In this document: one piece after another, positions 1-5,063 of the stretch
Numbering within the stretch: the first letter of the stretch is position 1
How the letters are laid out: every line of letters starts with the position of its first letter
NCBI GenBank assembly: GCA_002437435.1
Contig: DJPV01000070.1
Location: 50,136-64,665 of the forward strand
Length of the DNA: 14,530 nt
Direction of reading: 5' to 3'
Source of the DNA: Lachnospiraceae bacterium UBA6403
GTDB lineage: Bacteria; Bacillota; Clostridia; Lachnospirales; Lachnospiraceae
Notes under the pieces: model-generated
The model's database searches: none
What the model saw: only the letters and a program-made list of their open reading frames with translations
What the model was told of the DNA's origin: nothing
Made by a program: the position numbers and the translations under genes

Positions 1-2074
1 TGTCACCCTCTGTAGTATCTTCCTCTGCTGTGCTTCCTTCTTCTGCAGAGGAAGCCTCTCCTGTCGAATCTTCTACATTTCCTTCAAAAGGAGAACTGAT
101 CGGCTCATCTTTGCCATTATAGGTTACATCCTCATCACTGCTCTGGTATACATTCATATATGGAAGCAGGTCTTCCATGATCGCATGGAACAAAAGTGCA
201 CCTGCACCTGATGTTGACTGGCTCTCTACATCCGGTTCATCTACTGCTACATAAAGCATGATCTGCGGATTTTCAACAGGTGAAAAACCAATAAATGATA
301 ATACATAATTTCCTTTATTCCTGGGAATCTTTTCTGCTGTACCTGTCTTACCACCAATCGTATAGCCCTCAACTGCTGCTCTGGAACCGGTACCCTCTGT
401 AACAACACCGGCCATATACTGTTTCATCAGATCTGATGTACTCTTTGATACCGTCTTACGAACCAGTTCCGGTTCATTATTCTCAATGATACTTCCATCC
501 TCATCTACAATCTGTCTGACTGTATGAGGAGTGTAATAATTACCGCCATTGATCAAAGAACAGAAAGCTGCTGCCATCTGGATCATCGTTACATTGATAC
601 CCTGTCCAAAAGATGAGGTAGCAAGCTCAACCGGATTCAGATTTTCTTCTGAATATACAAGTCCGCTTCCCTCACCGGATAGATCAATACCTGTCTGACT
701 TCCAAAATTAAATATATCCTGATATTTGGAAAAAGTTTCTTTTCCCTCTGATTTTGCAATCTGCATCAAAGCTACGTTACAGGACTGCTCTAACGCCTGC
801 TTTAATGTAAGTGTACCATCACCGGTTCGATTATGACAGTAGATCGGATCTGTACCATCTGCTACGATCTCGTAACCCTTGCAATAAAATGTATCACCGT
901 CTTTTACCACGCCATCTTCTATCGCTCCTGCAATCGTAAATGGTTTAAATGTAGAACCCGGCTCTAAAATATCACTGATACAGTAATTTCTCCAAACCGC
1001 ATCTAATGCTTCATACGTCTGATCACTTGTCAGATCATCAATCGTCTTCTTAAATTCATCATCTGTCATAGATGAAAAATCATATGTGATCTTTTCCGGA
1101 TCTTTCTGTTCTTCCGTTGTTGCTTCTGTTGTGTCCTCAGAAGAACTGTCTTCACTGTTTTCTTCTGTTGCAGTCTCAGTATTCTCTGTAACAGTAACTT
1201 CCATATTACGAAGTGCATCTGTATTCATTGGTTCATTCGGATCATAACTATAAGATGTACTCATACCGAGAACTTCTGCTGTATTTGGATCCATCGCAAT
1301 GACGCCTATCTTCTTAGCTCCGGTTGTCTGCATATACTCTTTTATATTGTCTTCAATGATCTTCTGGATATTCAGATCGATCGTTGATACTACTGTATAT
1401 CCATTCTGTGCCGGCACTGTAACAGATTCTACGGTATTATCATTTGTCAGATATCCATAAGTCTTACCATTTACACCATTCAAATAGCTGTTATAGTAGC
1501 CTTCGATTCCACCCTGTCCGACATTTCCACTTACCGTATAACCAAGCAGGTGGCAGGCAAGGCTGCCATTTGGATATTTTCTTTTATATTCTTCTTCAAA
1601 ACGCACACCGATCACATCTGCGCCATCTTTTGTACTGCAAAATTCCTGAAAAGCTTTAACATCTGTATAAGCAAGCCCCTTCATAGCAACATTATAAAAA
1701 GAATCCGTATTCTGCATACACTCATCGAACTTGGACTCTTCCATATTAAAATACTTCATCAGGGCAGCCTTTGTCGCTTTCTTGCCTGCTTCTGTCCGCA
1801 GGATATTTTTAGGCTCAAGAATCAGATTGTACACTTTTTCGCTGGTTGCAAGAACATTTCCGTTTCTGTCTACGATATCTCCCCGTTCAAATGGTATATC
1901 CAGACTGTCATAAGACTTCTGATCCAGAACTTCCTCCTGATACTCCTGACCTTTTGCAACACTGATGTAGATAACACGTCCTACTAATACAACAAAAAAT
2001 ATTACTGCTGAAAAAAATACGATAAGCAGTCTTGTCTTCATTCTTTTTAAGAACTGTTTTCCTTTTATTGACAT
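1..2074 (-). CDS. ftsI: Class B penicillin-binding protein (FtsI/PBP2b/SpoVD type), 3' end beyond window
   Basis: Transpeptidase that cross-links peptidoglycan at the septum (or, if SpoVD, the spore cortex). At least 691 codons are visible, and the frame is still open at the left edge. It starts at ATG 2074 behind AAGGTGG (2081-2087). Visible in order: a short basic N-terminus; one membrane anchor at about residues 15-38; the class B signature RGDIVDRNG (64-72); the pedestal domain with CHLLGYT; and the transpeptidase domain. That domain has all three catalytic motifs: STFK with Ser374/Lys377, SCN at 431-433, and KTGT from Lys576. A Ser/Thr/Glu-rich stretch (about 291-330) interrupts the region before the active site, and a similar acidic tail runs to the window edge. 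Its place just after the ftsL-like gene supports FtsI, but SpoVD cannot be excluded because the C-terminus, where a PASTA domain might sit, is missing. Confidence 0.93.
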   Translation of the reverse strand, partial: MSIKGKQFLKRMKTRLLIVFFSAVIFFVVLVGRVIYISVAKGQEYQEEVLDQKSYDSLDIPFERGDIVDRNGNVLATSEKVYNLILEPKNILRTEAGKKATKAALMKYFNMEESKFDECMQNTDSFYNVAMKGLAYTDVKAFQEFCSTKDGADVIGVRFEEEYKRKYPNGSLACHLLGYTVSGNVGQGGIEGYYNSYLNGVNGKTYGYLTNDNTVESVTVPAQNGYTVVSTIDLNIQKIIEDNIKEYMQTTGAKKIGVIAMDPNTAEVLGMSTSYSYDPNEPMNTDALRNMEVTVTENTETATEENSEDSSSEDTTEATTEEQKDPEKITYDFSSMTDDEFKKTIDDLTSDQTYEALDAVWRNYCISDILEPGSTFKPFTIAGAIEDGVVKDGDTFYCKGYEIVADGTDPIYCHNRTGDGTLTLKQALEQSCNVALMQIAKSEGKETFSKYQDIFNFGSQTGIDLSGEGSGLVYSEENLNPVELATSSFGQGINVTMIQMAAAFCSLINGGNYYTPHTVRQIVDEDGSIIENNEPELVRKTVSKSTSDLMKQYMAGVVTEGTGSRAAVEGYTIGGKTGTAEKIPRNKGNYVLSFIGFSPVENPQIMLYVAVDEPDVESQSTSGAGALLFHAIMEDLLPYMNVYQSSDEDVTYNGKDEPISSPFEGNVEDSTGEASSAEEGSTAEEDTTEGD

Positions 2075-2103
2075 ATGGTTCCACCTTTATAAAATATTTT
2101 TCT

Positions 2104-2133
2104 GTTATGCCTCTCTTTCCGCTCCTGCATAAC
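2104..2133. repeat. Small inverted repeat between ftsL-like gene and PBP gene
   Basis: GTTATGC (2104-2110) pairs perfectly with GCATAAC (2127-2133) around a 16-base loop. A second short hairpin, CCTGAG (2143-2148) with CTCAGG (2160-2165), spans the stop codon of the upstream gene. Neither is followed by a clean T-run on the minus strand, so they are not convincing terminators. They could tune expression or stability between the two cistrons. The function is unknown. Confidence 0.3.
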
Positions 2134-2150
2134 GCAAAATTTCCTGAGGC

Positions 2151-2717
2151 TTATTTAGTCTCAGGAATGTTTTTGTACTGTACAACATAATCATCGCTGT
2201 TCTGTGAATAGTAAACAGTTTGTCCCGGCTTTGAATATGTCATGCCAAGTTCTGTTGTAGCGATCTTATATATTTCATCCAGATCTGTCATGCTGTCCAG
2301 ACCTGAACTGTATTCTGCATTTGCATTCAGTTGTTCATTCAACTGGCTCTGAAGGCTTGCAACCTCCTTCTTACTTTCTTTTACATCCGCAGATAACTTC
2401 AGTACAATAAAGCACAATCCTACTGCACATATTACCGCAAATGTAAGAAACAGTCCATGCCTTAATTCATCTACCCATCTTCTGTCTCTCTGTCTGACAG
2501 CCGGTGCCTGTTTTGTCCTTACCTGTCTCTTTCTCTGTGGTATCTGCTTTCTCGCAGGTGCTGCTGTCTGTCTCACCTGTCTTCTTCCGGCAGGACGTTT
2601 TTCCGGCATCTCTGTTCTTCTTGCCGGCTCATATTCTCTTCTTACCGGTTCTGCTGAATAATCCAGCTTCCGAACCGTACTTCCGTCTATGTAGTAGTGA
2701 TTCCGTCTTTCTGACAT
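2151..2717 (-). CDS. ftsL: FtsL-type septal division protein
   Basis: A 188-aa bitopic membrane protein with FtsL/DivIC architecture. It has a long, strongly basic cytoplasmic tail rich in Arg, Pro and Gln (about 1-84), one membrane segment (about 86-108), a short coiled coil (about 110-135) and a small extracellular region ending in the FtsL/DivIC-like stretch LGMTYSKPGQTVYY. FtsL works with DivIC/FtsB and DivIB/FtsQ to activate the septal synthase FtsW-PBP. The identification rests on topology and on position between rsmH and the PBP, because FtsL diverges strongly in sequence. The start at ATG 2717 follows AAAGGAG. The gene begins 15 bp after the rsmH stop, so the two are almost certainly co-transcribed. 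The 84-residue basic tail is longer than in B. subtilis FtsL. Confidence 0.85.
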   Translation of the reverse strand: MSERRNHYYIDGSTVRKLDYSAEPVRREYEPARRTEMPEKRPAGRRQVRQTAAPARKQIPQRKRQVRTKQAPAVRQRDRRWVDELRHGLFLTFAVICAVGLCFIVLKLSADVKESKKEVASLQSQLNEQLNANAEYSSGLDSMTDLDEIYKIATTELGMTYSKPGQTVYYSQNSDDYVVQYKNIPETK

Positions 2718-2732
2718 TTTATAACACTCCTT

Positions 2733-3686
2733 TTATATATTCATACCCTTTTCAAACACTCTGAGTTTTGCACTCTTGGATCTCGAATTTGTTTTCATTT
2801 CCTCTTCTGTTGGAAGGATTGGTTTTCTTGTTATTACTTTTCCTTTTGATTTCCTGCCGCATGTGCACACCGGAAAATTCGGTGGACAAATACATGGATT
2901 TTCATTTTTACGAAATGCATTTTTTACGATTCTGTCTTCTAATGAATGGAAAGTGATGATACATAATCTTCCACCCGGTTTTAAACAGTCGATCATTCCA
3001 TCAATGGAATTCGTCAATACTTCCAGTTCATGATTCAATTCAATACGTATCGCCTGAAATGTCTGCTTTGATGGATGTCCCTGTGCATTTCGTACTTTTG
3101 CAGGAATCGATCCACGGATGATATCATTTAATTCTTCTGTCGTTTCTATTTCTTTCTTCTCACGATACTTTACGATATGATATGCAATGCTTTTTGCAAA
3201 TCGTTCTTCTCCGTATTCTTTGAGTATATGAAAGAGCTCCTGCTCGGTATATCCATTTACAATATCTTTCGCAGTCTTTGTCTGGCGATCATCCATCCGC
3301 ATATCAAGGGGCGCATCAACCCGATATGTGAATCCTCTATCCGCATTATCGAGTTGATAGGAAGATACGCCAAGATCCAGCAGTATCCCGTCCACTTGAC
3401 TTATATTTAGCTCGTCTAGTATGCTTTTAAAATTCTGGTAGTTATCTCTTACAACTGTAATACGATCACCGTACTCTGCCAGTCGTTCTTTTGCTGTCGC
3501 GATTGCCTCTCTGTCCTGATCGATACCGATCAGATGTCCATCCGATCCAAGTCTTTTGGCTATCTCTTTTGAATGTCCGGCTCCTCCAAGGGTTCCATCC
3601 ATATAAACACCATCCGGTTTGATATTCAGATTTTCTATGGTTTCATTCAGTAAAACCGATGTATGTTTAAATTCCATAACTACCAC
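2733..3686 (-). CDS. rsmH: 16S rRNA (cytosine1402-N4)-methyltransferase RsmH (MraW)
   Basis: Adds the N4-methyl group to C1402 in the decoding centre of 16S rRNA, using S-adenosylmethionine. Residue numbers are from the GTG start. The SAM-binding loop DGTLGGAGH is at 30-38, followed by the acidic GIDQDRE (54-60), the family signature LDLGVSS (103-109) and then RGFTYR and PLDMRMD. Further on are [12 protein letters not shown] and a Cys-rich C-terminal stretch (CICPPNF, CTC) typical of the family. The length of 317 aa is normal. GTG 3686 has AAGGA five bases upstream, overlapping the mraZ stop. The in-frame ATG at 3677 ([11 protein letters not shown] follows) is a possible alternative start, but AAGGA is then about 14 bases away. 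It sits 8 bp after mraZ in the same operon. Confidence 0.97.
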   Translation of the reverse strand: MVVMEFKHTSVLLNETIENLNIKPDGVYMDGTLGGAGHSKEIAKRLGSDGHLIGIDQDREAIATAKERLAEYGDRITVVRDNYQNFKSILDELNISQVDGILLDLGVSSYQLDNADRGFTYRVDAPLDMRMDDRQTKTAKDIVNGYTEQELFHILKEYGEERFAKSIAYHIVKYREKKEIETTEELNDIIRGSIPAKVRNAQGHPSKQTFQAIRIELNHELEVLTNSIDGMIDCLKPGGRLCIITFHSLEDRIVKNAFRKNENPCICPPNFPVCTCGRKSKGKVITRKPILPTEEEMKTNSRSKSAKLRVFEKGMNI

Positions 3687-3694
3687 TTCTGTCC

Positions 3695-4141
3695 TTATAT
3701 TCTGAAATCCAGTTCATCCAGCTTGTCTGCAATTTCATCCATGTTCAGAGATTCTTCATTATTGATCTCATCCCATGCTTCCTTATTCCAGATCTCTGCT
3801 TTCTCTCCGTTACCTATAATGACAACATCTTTTTCGATCTTGGCAAATGTGCGAAGTGTCTGTGGAATGATCACTCGTCCCTGTGCATCTGTTTCGCACT
3901 TTACTGCTCCTGAGTTAAAGAAACGTTTAAACTGTCTTGCGCTCTTATTTGTCATTGGAAGCTGGTTCAGCTTGTCTGCAAACTGCTGCCATTCATCATT
4001 CGGATAAACGTACAGACAATTGTCCAGACCTTTTGTGATCATGAAGGTGCAGCCGAGTTCCTCTCTAAGCTTGGATGGCATGATAAGTCGCCCTTTGGTA
4101 TCTAATCTGTGTTCATATTCACCTGTTAAACACTTGGACAC
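3695..4141 (-). CDS. mraZ: MraZ transcriptional regulator of the dcw cluster
   Basis: A 148-aa protein with two AbrB-like (SpoVT-AbrB) half-domains. Each has the expected D-x-x-G-R signature: DTKGR (14-18) and DAQGR (85-89). MraZ forms a ring-shaped oligomer, binds repeated GTG-containing boxes upstream of its own gene and controls the mraZ-rsmH-ftsL-PBP operon. The opening residues [13 protein letters not shown] match the family well. The start is GTG 4141, preceded by AAGGTGG at a good spacing; no ATG fits before the conserved GEYEH motif. It is the first gene of the cluster, directly downstream of a repeat array that fits its own operator. Confidence 0.96.
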   Translation of the reverse strand: MSKCLTGEYEHRLDTKGRLIMPSKLREELGCTFMITKGLDNCLYVYPNDEWQQFADKLNQLPMTNKSARQFKRFFNSGAVKCETDAQGRVIIPQTLRTFAKIEKDVVIIGNGEKAEIWNKEAWDEINNEESLNMDEIADKLDELDFRI

Positions 4142-4171
4142 TTATTCCACCTTCTTTCGACTCATTTCCTC

Positions 4172-4206
4172 CACTTTGTGGCACTAATCCACCACTTCAC
4201 TCCACT
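4172..4206 (-). promoter_or_regulatory. MraZ operator: four AGTG half-sites
   Basis: On the minus strand AGTG occurs four times, complementary to CACT at 4172-4175, 4182-4185, 4193-4196 and 4203-4206. The spacings are 11, 10 and 10 bp read toward the promoter, so all four face the same side of the helix. Three are followed by G and two or three are preceded by A, as in MraZ boxes described in Firmicutes and Mollicutes. The array lies 30-70 bp upstream of the mraZ start and just downstream of the candidate -10, which suits autorepression. Confidence 0.75.
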
Positions 4207-4215
4207 TATAGGGTA

Positions 4216-4244
4216 ATTCTATACTACTTAACTAAAAAAAGCAA
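4216..4244 (-). promoter_or_regulatory. Candidate mraZ operon promoter
   Basis: TAGAAT (complement of 4216-4221) could be the -10, with TTGCTT (complement of 4239-4244) as a weak -35 at 17 bp. The -35 is poor (3 of 6 consensus bases) and overlaps the T-run of an upstream terminator. TATAAG just downstream is an alternative -10. The position immediately upstream of the MraZ boxes supports a promoter somewhere here. Confidence 0.4.
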
Positions 4245-4277
4245 CCACAAATATGAAAAATTCACATTTGCGATTGC
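4234..4277 (-). terminator. Strong minus-strand intrinsic terminator upstream of mraZ
   Basis: Read on the minus strand, the arm at 4277-4262 pairs over 16 consecutive positions with 4256-4241, around a 5-base loop and followed directly by seven T (4240-4234). Three of the pairs are G-U wobbles that work only on the minus strand, so the orientation is clear. It ends transcripts coming from the right. As the Fur-like gene already has its own terminator at 4521-4552, this one may serve a transcript of the structured element between them. Confidence 0.8.
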
Positions 4278-4296
4278 CTTAATTTTTTATGAATCA

Positions 4297-4512
4297 TAGT
4301 TCCGCAGTTGTCCCTGCAGACTCTTGTATAATAAGTATTGACGTTTGCGTAGTTTCGTTTATGAGACTTGCACTAGCTGTCAGCACCAAGCCCTTGTTTG
4401 AACCCATAAGGGTGAGTTAGGGCGACTGCTGACAAATCAGCGTGCGAGTCGAATAGAAACTTAGCAAGTCAGGCTTATTATACAAGAGTCTGCAGAGACA
4501 ACTGCGGAACTA
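4297..4512. repeat. 216-bp nested inverted-repeat element (candidate structured RNA or MITE)
   Basis: Outer arms 4297-4335 and 4474-4512 are 39 bp each with a single mismatch (4313 against 4496). The interior continues to fold in register: 4338-4342 with 4468-4472, 4345-4348 with 4464-4467, 4350-4356 with 4456-4463 (one bulge), 4365-4373 with 4442-4450, 4378-4385 with 4427-4434, 4390-4394 with 4419-4423, and the hairpin 4402-4405 with 4410-4413. The result is one long rod with internal loops. No credible protein gene lies inside. Each arm contains TATAAT near its inner end. The arms begin and end with TA, as a TA-inserting MITE would, but no longer target duplication is visible. Two inner pairs are wobbles on the plus strand and one outer pair is a wobble on the minus strand, so wobble evidence does not settle the strand. 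Confidence 0.75.
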
Positions 4513-4520
4513 CGATGCAC

Positions 4521-4552
4521 AAAAAAGGACATCCACGCCATTGTGGATGTCC
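4521..4552 (-). terminator. Intrinsic terminator of the Fur-like gene
   Basis: A perfect 10-bp stem, GGACATCCAC (4527-4536) with GTGGATGTCC (4543-4552), has a 6-base loop and on the minus strand runs into TTTTTT (4526-4521). It lies about 70 bp after the stop of the Fur-like gene. Confidence 0.88.
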
Positions 4553-4553
4553 C

Positions 4554-4577
4554 GTTTGTATGTTTGTATGTTTGTAT
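4554..4577. repeat. Three tandem copies of GTTTGTAT
   Basis: Three perfect 8-bp units at 4554-4561, 4562-4569 and 4570-4577, between the Fur-like stop codon and its terminator. This looks like a slippage-type microsatellite. No function is evident. Confidence 0.9.
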
Positions 4578-4624
4578 GTGTTTTTACACCTGAGTGTACT
4601 TTCTGGTGGGGGATGATCCCATTT

Positions 4625-4927
4625 TTAGAAACATGCAACCTTGTACATATTTTTTCTGCTGATCACACCGATGTCCTCTAATGTGTTCACCATTCTGTAT
4701 ACCGTTGCAATTCCTATGCTGTCATCTCTCTTAACAGCTTTGTAGTATATTTCCTTACAGGAGGAACAGTCTTCGTCCAGAATGATGTCTAACAGGATAC
4801 ATCTCTGTTTTGTAATACGAAAGCCCTGTTTTCTGAGTTTCTCGATTACTACATCCTTCTGGCTTGGTTCTCCCTGATATCCCACATAACCAACTACATT
4901 GTCATTACGGATTCCCTGAACAGTCAT
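4625..4927 (-). CDS. Short Fur-family DNA-binding protein lacking the dimerisation/metal domain
   Basis: A 100-aa protein whose residues 25-96 match the winged-helix domain of Fur/PerR/Zur regulators: RKQGFRITKQR (32-42), the KEIYYKA segment, and the recognition helix region IGIATVYRMVNTLEDIG (71-87), then VISRKNMYKV. Normal Fur proteins are about 130-150 aa. Here the reading frame ends at TAA 4627-4625, where the metal-binding dimerisation domain should begin. Only about 70 bp separate the stop from the terminator and no frame there resembles the missing part, so this is not a recent frameshift. The start at ATG 4927 has GGAGG at a good distance. The gene has its own strong promoter with a palindrome, suggesting autoregulation. 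It may bind DNA constitutively, dimerise through its N-terminus, or be a degenerate relic. Cysteines at 43, 54, 57 and 99 are the only visible candidate metal ligands. Confidence 0.8.
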   Translation of the reverse strand: MTVQGIRNDNVVGYVGYQGEPSQKDVVIEKLRKQGFRITKQRCILLDIILDEDCSSCKEIYYKAVKRDDSIGIATVYRMVNTLEDIGVISRKNMYKVACF

Positions 4928-4978
4928 TTTATGCCTCCATCTTTATATCAATAAGTATGACTACTAAGTTCTTACACA

Positions 4979-5004
4979 GGTTAGTATATTCTAACCGTCG
5001 TTAG
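4979..5004. promoter_or_regulatory. Palindromic operator overlapping the Fur-like gene's promoter
   Basis: GGTTAG-N6-CTAACC (4979-4996) is a perfect 18-bp inverted repeat covering the -10. A third half-site, GTTAG (5000-5004), forms a second palindrome, CTAAC-N4-GTTAG, in the spacer. Bound protein would block RNA polymerase. The natural candidate is the Fur-like protein itself, although the symmetry is even, unlike the 7-1-7 PerR/Fur box. Confidence 0.7.
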
Positions 5005-5011
5005 TTGTCAA
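4983..5011 (-). promoter_or_regulatory. Promoter of the Fur-like gene
   Basis: Minus strand: a perfect TTGACA -35 (complement of 5006-5011), a 17-bp spacer and TATACT -10 (complement of 4983-4988, five of six consensus bases). It lies about 55 bp upstream of the start codon and is the best sigma-A promoter in the window. Confidence 0.88.
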
Positions 5012-5063
5012 TAATTATTTCCCTATTTTTTTGAAAAATAACTGTTTGTCATATTCCTGCCGA

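Noticed and set aside
1444..1987. Plus-strand open frames near the left edge
   Set aside because: They are shadows of the PBP coding frame on the minus strand, which has the anchor, RGDIVDRNG and pedestal motifs across the same bases.
4297..4512. tRNA, tmRNA, SRP RNA or riboswitch identity for the first structured element
   Set aside because: No cloverleaf, no SRP domain loop sequence, no tag-peptide frame and no riboswitch core that I recognise; the fold is a single long rod.
4553..4624. Frameshifted remainder of a full Fur protein downstream of the short gene
   Set aside because: Only about 70 bp remain before the terminator, and no frame shows Fur dimerisation-domain residues.
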